Source: Rhizobiaceae bacterium
GTDB lineage: Bacteria; Pseudomonadota; Alphaproteobacteria; Rhizobiales; Rhizobiaceae
Length of the DNA: 7,920 nt
NCBI GenBank assembly: GCA_004299545.1
Contig: SCRB01000865.1
Coordinates: 1-7,920 of the forward strand
Reading direction: 5' to 3'
Shown here: piece by piece, positions 1 to 7,367 of the stretch
Layout of the letters: each line of letters opens with the position of its first letter
How positions within the stretch are numbered: position 1 is the stretch's first letter
The notes under the pieces: model-generated
What the model was told of the DNA's origin: nothing
Databases searched by the model: none
Seen by the model: only the letters and a program-made list of their open reading frames with translations
Position numbers and translations under genes: made by a program

Positions 1-259
1 CGCTTGGAGAGAAACGGCGTGTGGGCGGCAGGCCCGGCGCGATCGAATCAGGCAGCCGCAATACTTCCAGCGCGCGCGCCCGGTTTGGAAGGCGGCGGAT
101 AAAGCCGCGCTCTTCAAGAGCCGTGATCAGGCGGTGGATTCCCGATTTCGACGCAAGGTCGAGCGCGTCCTTCATTTCATCGAATGAAGGGGGGATTCCT
201 GTTTCCTTCATCCGCTGATGAATGAACAGGAGCAGTTCGTGCTGCTTGCGCGTGAGCAT
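1..259 (-). CDS. lexA: LexA SOS repressor, N-terminal part (cut by window edge)
   Basis: LexA represses DNA-damage (SOS) genes and is inactivated by RecA-stimulated self-cleavage. Only the first 86 residues are visible. They start [17 protein letters not shown] and form the winged helix-turn-helix DNA-binding domain: a first helix around residues 4-18, [12 protein letters not shown] at about 22-33, and a recognition-helix region [18 protein letters not shown] at about 37-54. A linker ([11 protein letters not shown]) follows. The Ala-Gly cleavage site and the Ser/Lys protease dyad lie beyond the left edge and cannot be assessed. The start at 259 is supported by a strong Shine-Dalgarno (AAGGGGGA, 264-271 on the complementary strand) 4 nt upstream. 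The gene sits 105 nt downstream of moeA with its own operator and probable promoter, so autoregulation is likely. The family call is secure; completeness is unknown. Confidence 0.95.
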   Translation of the reverse strand, partial: MLTRKQHELLLFIHQRMKETGIPPSFDEMKDALDLASKSGIHRLITALEERGFIRRLPNRARALEVLRLPDSIAPGLPPTRRFSPS

Positions 260-300
260 CGCGTCCCCCTTCGGAATCATGAAAAACAAAACCAGAACAG

Positions 301-329
301 ACACTATCTGTTCCATTTGTGTTCTGCAA
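301..329 (-). promoter_or_regulatory. Possible lexA promoter
   Basis: On the minus strand TTGCAG (329-324) could be a -35 element. A -10 candidate lies 15-17 nt further on, either TAGTGT (306-301) or GATAGT (308-303). The -35 match is good and the -10 match is weak. The SOS box falls between and over these elements, which would let LexA occlude RNA polymerase. This is inferred from position and partial consensus match only. Confidence 0.4.
310..324 (-). promoter_or_regulatory. SOS box (LexA operator) of lexA
   Basis: The sequence matches the alphaproteobacterial LexA site GTTC-N7-GTTC exactly: GTTC at 310-313 and GTTC at 321-324, read on the plus strand, with CATTTGT between them. On the lexA coding strand it reads GAAC-N7-GAAC. 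It lies 51 nt upstream of the lexA start codon and inside the probable promoter, as expected for negative autoregulation. The half-site at 310-313 is also one arm of a perfect 6-bp inverted repeat (GAACAG 295-300 / CTGTTC 308-313). Confidence 0.85.
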
Positions 330-364
330 CTGTTTAAATTTTAGTGAAGAGATTAGCGATCTGT

Positions 365-1576
365 TCAGCGTATCATCATCACCCGGCAGGGGGTGCCTGC
401 CGCCGAGGCGGGCGAATGCGGCGGGCGGATGATGAATCCGTTCGCTTTCGCAAGATTTTTCAGCATCGAGGAATCCTGCGTGTCGAAGGCCGTCGCCACG
501 AGTCCGTCCTCGCCCTTGTCCACGACGGCGCGGACATAATCCACGCGGGAATCGTTCGCGGTCATTGCCTTTCCGAGGCGGGCGTCGCGGAAGTCGGGAG
601 AATGGTCGCGCGCGGCGAGCCGGGCGACCAGCGGCACGAGGAAAATATGCGCGCCGACAAGGCTCGATACGGGGTTTCCGGGCAATCCCAGCACCCGCAT
701 CCCTTGCAGGCGGCCGAACATCAACGGTTTGCCCGGACGCATGGCTATCTTCCAGAAATCGAGGGCCATGCCTTCGCCGGCCAGAACATCGCGCACGAGA
801 TCATGCTCGCCGACCGACGCGCCGCCGAGCGTCACGAGAATATCCGCGCCGGTATCGAGCGCCCGGCGGACGGCGCTGGCGATCGCTGCACGGTCGTCGG
901 GAGCGATGCCGAGATCGAGGATGTCCGCGCCCGCCGCGCGCGCGATCGCGGCGACGCCATAGCCGTTGGAGGCGATGATCTGATCAGGACCCGGCTCGCT
1001 GCCGGGCGGCAGCAATTCGTCGCCGGTGGCGAGAACGGCGACAACCGGCTTCCTGAAGACTTCGAGCGTCGGATGGTTCGCGGCGGCGGCGAGCGAAATG
1101 GCTGCCGCATCGAGCACGCGGCGCGTCTCGAGAAGGTCCTCGCCTTCAGCGAAGTCGAGGCCGGCCCGCCGGATGTGGCGCCCCGCCACGGCGCTTTCCA
1201 GCACCTCGACCTCTCCCTCGGCGGGGATTTTCGTGTCTTCCTGAAGCACGACCGCGTCGGCACCTTCGGGCACGGGCGCGCCGGTAAAGATGCGCACCGC
1301 CTGTCCATGGCCGATCCTACCGACAAAGCGCCGGCCCGCCGGCGCGGCACCGATGACTGTAAGGCGCGCCGGAACCGCCGCGACATCCTCGGCGCGAACG
1401 GCATAGCCGTCCATCGCGGAGGCATCGAAGGGCGGTTGGGTGCGCAGCGCCTTGATGGAGGTCGTGAGGACACGCCCCGCCGCTTCCGCGATCGGCACGC
1501 GCTCCGCGCCGACCGGTCCGGCATCCACCAGAAGCCGCGCGAGAGCCTCGGATACGGGCAGGAGGGGGCTCGTCAC
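365..1576 (-). CDS. moeA: Molybdopterin molybdenumtransferase MoeA
   Basis: MoeA inserts molybdate into adenylylated molybdopterin, the last common step of molybdenum cofactor synthesis in the cytoplasm. The 403-residue product is the usual family length. Visible motifs in order: [13 protein letters not shown] (48-60), [16 protein letters not shown] (95-110), [10 protein letters not shown] (183-192), [11 protein letters not shown] (249-259, the MoCF-like fold), [10 protein letters not shown] (279-288) and [10 protein letters not shown] (298-307). The C-terminal beta domain ends RVMMIR. I chose the GTG at 1576 because it overlaps the moaC stop codon as GTGA and because MoeA homologues begin just before the segment LLPVSEAL. 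An open frame continues upstream to 1828 but only reads through moaC out of frame. It is the last gene of the ppiD-trpD-trpC-moaC-moeA unit and depends on it for transcription, since no gap precedes it. Confidence 0.96.
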   Translation of the reverse strand: MTSPLLPVSEALARLLVDAGPVGAERVPIAEAAGRVLTTSIKALRTQPPFDASAMDGYAVRAEDVAAVPARLTVIGAAPAGRRFVGRIGHGQAVRIFTGAPVPEGADAVVLQEDTKIPAEGEVEVLESAVAGRHIRRAGLDFAEGEDLLETRRVLDAAAISLAAAANHPTLEVFRKPVVAVLATGDELLPPGSEPGPDQIIASNGYGVAAIARAAGADILDLGIAPDDRAAIASAVRRALDTGADILVTLGGASVGEHDLVRDVLAGEGMALDFWKIAMRPGKPLMFGRLQGMRVLGLPGNPVSSLVGAHIFLVPLVARLAARDHSPDFRDARLGKAMTANDSRVDYVRAVVDKGEDGLVATAFDTQDSSMLKNLAKANGFIIRPPHSPASAAGTPCRVMMIR

Positions 1577-2061
1577 GACCCTGCCTTGTAGCTGCCGGAA
1601 CGGCCGCCGCTTTTCTCCAGAAGCCGGATCCCCGAAACCGTCATGCCGCGGTCGACCGCCTTGGCCATGTCGTAGATCGTCAGGCAGGCGACTGATGCTG
1701 CCGTCAGCGCCTCCATCTCCACCCCCGTTTTGCCGCTGACGCGCGCCAGTGCCCTGACGCGCAGCCCGGGCAGGTTTTCGTCGGCCTCGATATCGACCGC
1801 GACCTTGGTCAGGAGCAGGGGATGGCATAGCGGGATGAGCTCGTGCGTGCGCTTGGCGGCCATGATGCCGGCGATGCGGGCGGTGCCCATGACGTCGCCC
1901 TTTTTGGCGTTGCCGGCGAGGATCAGAGAAAGCGTTTCCGGCTTCATGACGACGAAGCCCTCGGCAAGCGCACTGCGCTCGGTTTCCGGCTTTTCCCCGA
2001 CATCGACCATATGCGCCTCGCCCTCGGCGCCGAGATGGGTCAAGGCGGTGCGCTCTTTCAT
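1573..2061 (-). CDS. moaC: Cyclic pyranopterin monophosphate synthase MoaC
   Basis: MoaC converts 3',8-cyclo-GTP, made by MoaA, to cyclic pyranopterin monophosphate, the first stable intermediate of molybdenum cofactor synthesis. The 162-residue protein is full length. The family signature is complete: [10 protein letters not shown] (18-27), [20 protein letters not shown] (51-70), LCHPL (78-82, His80), GVEMEAL (113-119, Glu115 and Glu117) and YDMAKA (130-135, Asp131 and Lys134); these are the residues known to line the active site. The ATG at 2061 overlaps the trpC stop (ATGA, 2061-2058), and the stop overlaps the moeA GTG. The three genes are therefore probably translationally coupled. MoaA, MoaE and MoaD are not in the window. 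Confidence 0.98.
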   Translation of the reverse strand: MKERTALTHLGAEGEAHMVDVGEKPETERSALAEGFVVMKPETLSLILAGNAKKGDVMGTARIAGIMAAKRTHELIPLCHPLLLTKVAVDIEADENLPGLRVRALARVSGKTGVEMEALTAASVACLTIYDMAKAVDRGMTVSGIRLLEKSGGRSGSYKAGS

Positions 2062-2873
2062 TCGGCTGCGCTTTCCACCTGAGCGCCGTTCAACAGGGCC
2101 TTGGTGGCGGCGGTAACATCGGCCCGCCGCATCAGGCTTTCGCCGACGAGAAAAGCGCCGATGCCGTGCCGGGCGAGGTGTTGGCAGTCGGCATGGGTGA
2201 AAATCCCGCTTTCGCCGACGAGAAGCCGACCCTCTGGCACCATCCTGGCAAGCCTGGCCGCCGTGTCGAGGCTGACCTCGAAGGTGCGCAGGTTGCGGTT
2301 GTTGACGCCGATCAGCGGCGACGACAATTTGAGCGCGCGCTCCATTTCCGCTTCGTCGTGGACTTCGACGAGCGCATCCATCCCAAGGTCCAGAGCCGTG
2401 TCTTCGAGCGCACGCGCGTCGTCGTCGGACAGGCTCGCCACGATGATGAGGATCGCGTCGGCGCCCCAGGCGCGCGCCTCGTAGACCTGGTAGGGCTCGA
2501 ACATGAAATCCTTGCGCAGGACCGGCAGGCTCGTCGCGCCGCGCGCCGCGCCAAGGAATTCAGGCGCTCCCTGGAAAGATGGCCGGTCTGTCAGAACCGA
2601 CAGGCAGGCGGCGCCGCCTGTCTGATAGGCGCGTGCAAGGGCAGGGGGGTCGAAATCCGCGCGGATGAGGCCCTTCGACGGGCTTGCTTTCTTTATTTCG
2701 GCAATGAGGGCGAATTCACCCTTTGCCCGCCTTTGCGCGAGCGCGGCATGGAACCCGCGCGGCCTGTCTGCGGCGAGAGCGCGAGCCTTCATCTCGGGCT
2801 GCGGGATGTTCGCCTTGGCTGTAGCGATCTCCTCGCGCTTGTAGGTCTCGATCTTTTTGAGGATATCCGACAT
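2058..2873 (-). CDS. trpC: Indole-3-glycerol-phosphate synthase TrpC
   Basis: TrpC closes and decarboxylates 1-(2-carboxyphenylamino)-1-deoxyribulose 5-phosphate to indole-3-glycerol phosphate in tryptophan synthesis. The 271-residue protein is a single-domain (beta/alpha)8 barrel, not a TrpC-TrpF fusion. Signature elements: [12 protein letters not shown] (57-68, with Glu59 and the catalytic-type Lys61), LRKDF (119-123, Lys121), [10 protein letters not shown] (168-177, Glu170), LIGVNNRNL (187-195), VGESGI (219-224) and FLVGESLMR (241-249, phosphate-binding loop). It begins 5 nt after the trpD stop, with a possible ribosome-binding sequence inside the trpD 3' end. TrpF (the preceding step) and TrpAB are not present here, so the pathway is split between loci. 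Confidence 0.99.
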   Translation of the reverse strand: MSDILKKIETYKREEIATAKANIPQPEMKARALAADRPRGFHAALAQRRAKGEFALIAEIKKASPSKGLIRADFDPPALARAYQTGGAACLSVLTDRPSFQGAPEFLGAARGATSLPVLRKDFMFEPYQVYEARAWGADAILIIVASLSDDDARALEDTALDLGMDALVEVHDEAEMERALKLSSPLIGVNNRNLRTFEVSLDTAARLARMVPEGRLLVGESGIFTHADCQHLARHGIGAFLVGESLMRRADVTAATKALLNGAQVESAAE

Positions 2874-2878
2874 CGTTC

Positions 2879-3895
2879 TCAGTTGGGGCGGTTCGAGACA
2901 TCGACAAGCCGTTGCAGCGCCGAATGCGCGTGCCCCTCGTCGATGGAACGTTCCGCTTGCGCGACGCCCTCCTTGAGCGTAGCGGCCTTTCCCGCCACGA
3001 TCAGCGCCGCGCCCGCATTCAAAAGCACGATGTCGCGATAGGGACCTCTGATACCGGCAAGGACGGCGCGCAGCGCCTCGGCATTGTGGTTGGCATCGCC
3101 GCCCTTCAGGTCCGCCGGTGTCACTTTGGGAAGGCCGGCTTCCTCGGGCGTGATGCCGAAAACGGTGACATCGCCGTCCTTCAACGCAGCGACCCGGGTC
3201 GTTCCGGTCGTGGTGAGTTCATCCAGCCCATCGCCATGCACCACCCATGCGGCCTCGGTGCCGAGGTCCTTCAGCACATGGGCAATGGGCTCGACCCATT
3301 CGGGCGAAAAGACACCGACCAGCTGCCGCGACACGCCGGCCGGATTCGAGAGCGGCCCAAGCAGGTTGAAGATGGTGCGCGTTCCCAGTTCCACCCTGGC
3401 CGGCCCCACATGCCGCATGGCGGAATGGTGAGCCGGGGCGAACATGAAGCCGACACCCGCCTCGTGGATACACTCGCTGATCCGTTCGGGACCAATCTCG
3501 ATATTGACGCCGAGAGCGGCAAGTGTATCGGCCGCGCCCGAGCGCGAGGAAAGCGCCCTGTTGCCGTGCTTGGCGACCGGAACGCCCGTTCCCGCAACGA
3601 CGAAGGCAGCTGCCGTCGAGACGTTGTAGGAGCCGGAGCCGTCGCCTCCGGTGCCGACGATGTCGATTGCATCCGCCGGGGCTTCGACGGTCAGCATCTT
3701 CGCCCGCATGGTCGCGACGGCGCCCGATATTTCAGCAACGGTCTCGCCGCGAACCCTGAGCGCCATGAGGAAGCCGCCGATCTGGCTCGGGGTCGCCTGG
3801 CCCGACATGACGATATCAAACGCCGTACGTGCTTCCTCGAACGTGAGCGGCGTGCCGTTGGCCACCTTGGCGATATGGGTCTTGAAGTCGCTCAT
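2879..3895 (-). CDS. trpD: Anthranilate phosphoribosyltransferase TrpD
   Basis: TrpD transfers the phosphoribosyl group of PRPP to anthranilate, the second step committed to tryptophan. The 338-residue protein has the full type III phosphoribosyltransferase layout. A small helical domain (residues 1-70) precedes the PRPP loop [14 protein letters not shown] (81-94), then [12 protein letters not shown] (109-120), the anthranilate-contact region [15 protein letters not shown] (162-176) with LLGPLSNP (178-185), and the Mg-binding pair in GLDELT (Asp225-Glu226). There is no fused TrpG glutaminase domain; trpE and trpG are not in the window. It starts 6 nt after the ppiD stop with only a weak purine-rich stretch before the ATG, so coupling to ppiD translation is plausible. 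Confidence 0.99.
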   Translation of the reverse strand: MSDFKTHIAKVANGTPLTFEEARTAFDIVMSGQATPSQIGGFLMALRVRGETVAEISGAVATMRAKMLTVEAPADAIDIVGTGGDGSGSYNVSTAAAFVVAGTGVPVAKHGNRALSSRSGAADTLAALGVNIEIGPERISECIHEAGVGFMFAPAHHSAMRHVGPARVELGTRTIFNLLGPLSNPAGVSRQLVGVFSPEWVEPIAHVLKDLGTEAAWVVHGDGLDELTTTGTTRVAALKDGDVTVFGITPEEAGLPKVTPADLKGGDANHNAEALRAVLAGIRGPYRDIVLLNAGAALIVAGKAATLKEGVAQAERSIDEGHAHSALQRLVDVSNRPN

Positions 3896-3901
3896 CGGAT
3901 T

Positions 3902-5791
3902 TCAATCCGCCTGCGCATTCTTGATCGCCTGTTGATTGACCTTCACGCCATAGCGCGCCTGCAGCATCGTGATAAGCTGGTTGAGCATATCATTCGCCAT
4001 GCCCGTGCCGAAGGCCTTCTGCTGGGCGGCCGGGACGGCATCCGCGCCGGCGGCAGCCGGCTCGAACACCTCTGTCACCTTGAACAGGATCTGGCTGTTT
4101 TCGTCCGCACCGGGAACGACACCGGTTCCGCCATTCTTGACGCCGAAGACGGCGGCGACACCGGTCGCGCCAAGATCGGGATCGTCGGCACTGCGCTTGA
4201 CGCCGCGCTTGATCTGTTTTTCGAGCTTGAGGCTCGATGCGATCTGATCGAGCGATTTGCCGCCCTTGAGTTCCTTCAGAAGGGCTTCCGCCTTGGCGCC
4301 GAGGCGCTGGTGCGCCTGTTCGTCCGTCCAATCCTTCAACGCCTTGTCATGGACCTCCGCCAGTTTGCGGTCATGGGCGGGATCGATCGAATCGACCTGA
4401 TAATAGACGAAACCGTTTTCCTTGGTGGTGATCGGGTCGTTGTCGATATTCGGCTCGGTCGAGAACGCTTCCTTCAGGAGCTTTTCCGAAGCCGGGATAT
4501 CCTTGTCCACCGCGTCGTCCGGGCGGCGGCCGGCCCGGTCGATGGCGTCGATCGTCACATATTTCAGTTTGAACTTCTCTGCCGCTTCCTTGAGCGTGGC
4601 GCCGCCCGCGCGCGCGTCCTCGAAGGAATCGTGGATGTCGAGCAGGTCCTTGTTGGCTTCCGCCAGCGCAAGGTTCTTTCTGATCTCGGCGGCAACCGCG
4701 GAGAGCGGCTTGGTTTCCGCAGGCTTGATGGCGGTAACGCGCAGGAGAACCGGCCCGAAGGAGCCGTCGACGACGGGGCTGACCTCGTTCGCCTTCAGCC
4801 CGAAAGCGGCGTCCGCGATCTTCTGGTCCGGTATCCCGGCCTTTTGGAAGGTACCGAGAAGAACGTCCGCCTCGCTCTTGCCCTGCTGCTTCATGATGTC
4901 TTCGAAGCTGGCGCCGTTCTTGATGGCATCCTCTGCGGCCTTCGCCGCATTCTTGTCTTTGAAAACGATCTGCTCGATCGTCCGCTGCTCGGCGGTCGTA
5001 TAAAGGCTCTTGTGAGCCTCGTAGTCCTTCTTGACCTGATCGTCCGAAACCGAGCTTGGATCGGCAACATCGGCCGGGTCCATGCGGACATAGGAGATCT
5101 TGCGGTATTCCGGCGCGGCGTAGTTCTTCTTGTTCTTCTCAAACCACGCGCTGAGCACAGCGTCCGACGGCTTGTCGATCGGTTCGACCAGCGAGCGGGG
5201 CAGGGTGACGAACTCTACCGTCCTGTCCTCACCGGTGTACAGAGAGAAGGCTTGCAGGAAGGTATCGGGGACCTTCATGCCATCGGTAAGAGAATCGACG
5301 ATCTGCTGCCTGACGGCCAGGCTCTGGCGGTTCCTGAAGTAATCCTCCGGGCGCATGCTGATCTGCTGCAGCACGTATTCGAACTGGCGGCGGTCGAACT
5401 GGCCGTTCGATCCGTGGAAGGCCGGATCCTCCCGCGTCAAGGTGGCAATGCGGGCCTGGGAAACACCGAGGCCGATGCGACGGGCTTCTTCGTCCAGAAC
5501 GGCCCCGGCCAGAAGCTGGGAAAGCACCTGCTGCTCGACGCCGAAATTCTTCGCCTGCGCGGCTGTCAGGCGGGTGCCGAGCTGCTGCGACAGAACATTG
5601 ATCTGTCTTTCATAGGCGAGGCGGTAGTCCGTTCCGGAAACCGTCGTATCGCCCACTGTCAGCACATCGCTGCCGCTGAAGCCGCCCGTGATCCTGCCGG
5701 AAATCCCCCAGCCGGCGAAACTCACCACCAGGACGATGAAGAACAGCTTCGCCACCCAGCTACCTGCGGCGTTCCGCATTGAATCGAGCAT
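3902..5791 (-). CDS. ppiD: Membrane-anchored periplasmic folding factor, PpiD/SurA-like
   Basis: PpiD proteins are anchored in the inner membrane, face the periplasm and act as chaperones for proteins leaving the Sec channel. This 629-residue protein has the expected architecture: a short basic cytoplasmic start (MLDSMRNAAGSWVAK), one membrane segment at about 16-30, a SurA_N-like helical chaperone region (about 40-180), a parvulin-like domain (about 265-355), and a second chaperone-like C-terminal region (about 370-629). The parvulin region keeps the DAAFGLKANEVSPVV element (327-341). It lacks the usual histidines: the RxxHIL-type strand is RTIEQIVF (270-277), and the GxH near the end is GPVLL (346-350). 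Isomerase activity is therefore doubtful. The start at 5791 gives the family's MLD-(S/F)-(L/M)-R beginning; the frame stays open upstream to 6406 but there runs antisense to tpiA. It is the first gene of the minus-strand operon. Confidence 0.92.
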   Translation of the reverse strand: MLDSMRNAAGSWVAKLFFIVLVVSFAGWGISGRITGGFSGSDVLTVGDTTVSGTDYRLAYERQINVLSQQLGTRLTAAQAKNFGVEQQVLSQLLAGAVLDEEARRIGLGVSQARIATLTREDPAFHGSNGQFDRRQFEYVLQQISMRPEDYFRNRQSLAVRQQIVDSLTDGMKVPDTFLQAFSLYTGEDRTVEFVTLPRSLVEPIDKPSDAVLSAWFEKNKKNYAAPEYRKISYVRMDPADVADPSSVSDDQVKKDYEAHKSLYTTAEQRTIEQIVFKDKNAAKAAEDAIKNGASFEDIMKQQGKSEADVLLGTFQKAGIPDQKIADAAFGLKANEVSPVVDGSFGPVLLRVTAIKPAETKPLSAVAAEIRKNLALAEANKDLLDIHDSFEDARAGGATLKEAAEKFKLKYVTIDAIDRAGRRPDDAVDKDIPASEKLLKEAFSTEPNIDNDPITTKENGFVYYQVDSIDPAHDRKLAEVHDKALKDWTDEQAHQRLGAKAEALLKELKGGKSLDQIASSLKLEKQIKRGVKRSADDPDLGATGVAAVFGVKNGGTGVVPGADENSQILFKVTEVFEPAAAGADAVPAAQQKAFGTGMANDMLNQLITMLQARYGVKVNQQAIKNAQAD

Positions 5792-5918
5792 ATTGCGTTC
5801 CGTGAACTCTATTATTACGGGTTGATCCGGCAATACCGTCCTTGAGCGCCCATGTCGATTGCTTTGTGGGGCCAATTTGCTACGGAAACGGTTCGCTGAG
5901 ACGATAAGGAAGCCCGCC
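5792..5918. promoter_or_regulatory. Divergent intergenic region ppiD / tpiA
   Basis: These 127 nt separate two divergently transcribed units, so promoters in both directions are expected here or just inside the genes. I see no convincing -35/-10 pair in either direction. TTGCCG (5834-5829 on the minus strand) and TTGAGC or TTGCTT (5842-5847, 5859-5864, plus strand) are only isolated -35-like hexamers. The feature is inferred from gene orientation. Confidence 0.45.
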
Positions 5919-6689
5919 ATGACCCCCGGAATACGCCCGCTTGTCGCGGGAAACTGGAAAATGAACGGCACGGGCGCCTCGTTGCCCGAGCTTCGCGCCA
6001 TCGCGGACGGGTTCGGGGGAGAACTCGCGACGAAAGTCGACACCGTCATCTGCGTGCCGGCGACGCTGTTGACACGCGCGTCGGCGATTTTGGGTGCAAG
6101 CGCGGTGAAAACGGGCGGCGAGGATTGCCACGCCGCCATTTCCGGCGCCCATACCGGCTGCATCTCCGCCGAGATGCTGAAGGATGCCGGCGCCTCCTTT
6201 GTCATCGTCGGGCATTCGGAACGGCGAACCGATAACGGCGAAACCAGCCGCGACGTGCATGAAAAGGCGAAGGCGGCATGGCGCGCAGGCCTTACCGCAA
6301 TCGTCTGTATCGGCGAAACGGGCGGCGAACGCGATCGCGGAGAGACATTGGCGGTCCTCTCCGCGCAGATCGCGGAATCGGTTCCCGCTTCGGCCGACCC
6401 CGCCAATACCGTGTTGGCCTATGAACCCGTCTGGGCCATCGGAACGGGCCGGACGCCGACAAGCGGCGACGTCGCCGCGGCGCACGCCCATATCCGCGCC
6501 GAACTCGCGGCGCTGATAGGAGAAGGGGCCGCCCGCATCCGCCTCCTCTACGGCGGCTCGGTCAAGGCCTCGAACGCCGGGGAATTGCTGGCGGTCGACC
6601 ACGTCGACGGCGCGCTTGTCGGTGGCGCGAGCCTCAAGGCCACGGATTTTCTCCCGATTGCCGAGACCTATCTCGCCGTGCTGAAATAG
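5919..6689 (+). CDS. tpiA: Triosephosphate isomerase TpiA
   Basis: TpiA interconverts dihydroxyacetone phosphate and glyceraldehyde 3-phosphate in glycolysis and gluconeogenesis. The 256-residue protein is full length with every catalytic element: AGNWKMNG (10-17, substrate Lys14), VIVGHSERR (95-103, catalytic His99), [15 protein letters not shown] (167-181, catalytic Glu169 and the flexible loop 6), [12 protein letters not shown] (209-220) and [10 protein letters not shown] (230-239, phosphate binding). I chose the ATG at 5919 because it gives the typical [13 protein letters not shown] start and has the Shine-Dalgarno ATAAGGAAG (5904-5912) a short distance upstream. An in-frame ATG at 5859 would add 20 unusual residues with no comparable site. 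secG follows 171 nt downstream with no T-tract terminator between, so some read-through into secG is possible. Confidence 0.98.
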   Translation: MTPGIRPLVAGNWKMNGTGASLPELRAIADGFGGELATKVDTVICVPATLLTRASAILGASAVKTGGEDCHAAISGAHTGCISAEMLKDAGASFVIVGHSERRTDNGETSRDVHEKAKAAWRAGLTAIVCIGETGGERDRGETLAVLSAQIAESVPASADPANTVLAYEPVWAIGTGRTPTSGDVAAAHAHIRAELAALIGEGAARIRLLYGGSVKASNAGELLAVDHVDGALVGGASLKATDFLPIAETYLAVLK

Positions 6690-6739
6690 CGACGACCTCA
6701 CAAACGGGAGCCGGCTCGCCGACGGCGCGGCGATAGGGC

Positions 6740-6792
6740 GCTTTGCATTTGGCCTTGACTATTCCATATGCACTTGGAATAGGCGGCAAAGC
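6740..6792. repeat. Nested inverted repeat upstream of secG
   Basis: Two perfect inverted repeats share one centre. The outer arms are GCTTTGC (6740-6746) and GCAAAGC (6786-6792). The inner arms are CTATTCCA (6759-6766) and TGGAATAG (6775-6782) around an 8-nt loop. The unpaired parts are 12 nt on the left and 3 nt on the right. There is no following T-tract, so a Rho-independent terminator is unlikely. It could be an operator overlapping the secG promoter or an mRNA structure; function is unknown. Confidence 0.6.
6755..6783 (+). promoter_or_regulatory. Possible secG promoter
   Basis: TTGACT (6755-6760) is a near-consensus -35 hexamer. At 17 nt spacing it is followed by AATAGG (6778-6783), which agrees with the -10 consensus at only three positions. 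It would give a leader of about 70 nt before secG. The inner inverted repeat (6759-6782) lies almost exactly in the spacer, so a bound dimeric regulator could control it. Evidence is limited to consensus match and position. Confidence 0.35.
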
Positions 6793-6860
6793 CGTGTATT
6801 GAGCCGCGACCAACGTGGGCCGGCCAAGGCCTGCCTCCTTATTGATACCCGGAAGTCCTG

Positions 6861-7367
6861 ATGCAAACCATCATCATTGTCATCCACCTGATGGTCGTGG
6901 TCGCGCTTGTCGGCGTGATCCTCGTCCAGAAATCCGAAGGCGGCGGTCTCGGGATCGGTGGTGGTTCGGGCTTCATGACGGCGCGGGGCGCTGCGAACGT
7001 GCTGACGCGCACGACGGCTATACTGGCGGCGATCTTCTTTGCGACGTCGCTCGGGCTCTCGCTCATCGCCCGCTACGGTTCGCATCCGCTGGATATCCTC
7101 GACCAGGCGCCGCAGCAGACGCAGGGCAAGCCCGGTAGCGCCGCTCCCGCCACAGGCGGCAAGGGCGTTCTCGACCAGCTCGGCGGAAAACCCGGCCAGC
7201 CCGCGCCCGCCAAGCCTGCGCCGGCCTCACCTGCGACGAACCCGGCACCCCCGCCGCAGGGCTCGAGCCAAAGCAGTACCCCGCAAACGACCGCCCCGAC
7301 GCAGCCCGTCGCACCGGCGCCGAAGGCTCCCGCGCCCGGGCAGCAGCAAAAAGTACCGAACCAGTAA
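6861..7367 (+). CDS. secG: Preprotein translocase subunit SecG
   Basis: SecG is the small inner-membrane subunit of the SecYEG channel and aids SecA-driven export. The 168-residue protein has a first membrane segment (about 2-22), the characteristic QKSEGGGLGIGGGSGFM loop (23-39), the RGAANVLTRTTA segment (42-53) and a second membrane segment (about 53-70). A tail rich in Pro, Ala, Gln and Gly (about 76-168) follows, making it longer than E. coli SecG (110 residues); tails of this kind are common in alphaproteobacterial SecG. A Shine-Dalgarno-like CCGGAAG (6849-6855) precedes the ATG. It follows tpiA on the same strand, the usual rhizobial arrangement. Confidence 0.95.
   Translation: MQTIIIVIHLMVVVALVGVILVQKSEGGGLGIGGGSGFMTARGAANVLTRTTAILAAIFFATSLGLSLIARYGSHPLDILDQAPQQTQGKPGSAAPATGGKGVLDQLGGKPGQPAPAKPAPASPATNPAPPPQGSSQSSTPQTTAPTQPVAPAPKAPAPGQQQKVPNQ

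Noticed and set aside
344..1591. A 415-codon plus-strand frame opposite moeA.
   Set aside because: It is the antisense shadow of moeA, with no family motif and no believable ribosome-binding site; it also starts inside the lexA promoter region.
1577..1828. An 84-residue N-terminal extension of moeA.
   Set aside because: The extension reads out of frame through moaC. Its sequence is Arg/Gly-rich and unlike any MoeA, and the GTG overlapping the moaC stop fits the family start.
2912..5782. A 956-codon open frame on the plus strand, antisense to trpD and most of ppiD.
   Set aside because: It is antisense to two well-identified genes. Its product is Arg/Gly/Asp/Leu-rich with no recognisable domain, and such stop-free antisense frames are common in GC-rich genomes.
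5792..6406. An upstream extension of ppiD making an 834-residue protein.
   Set aside because: It runs antisense through tpiA, lacks similarity to PpiD, and would bury the N-terminal membrane anchor in the middle of the protein.
5880..6701. A 273-codon minus-strand frame opposite tpiA.
   Set aside because: It is an antisense shadow of a fully conserved tpiA; composition is Arg/Gly/Ala-rich with no motif.
6700..6735. A GC-rich palindrome (GAGCCGGCTC) after tpiA as a terminator.
   Set aside because: The palindrome has no loop and no T-tract follows, so it does not meet the criteria for an intrinsic terminator.
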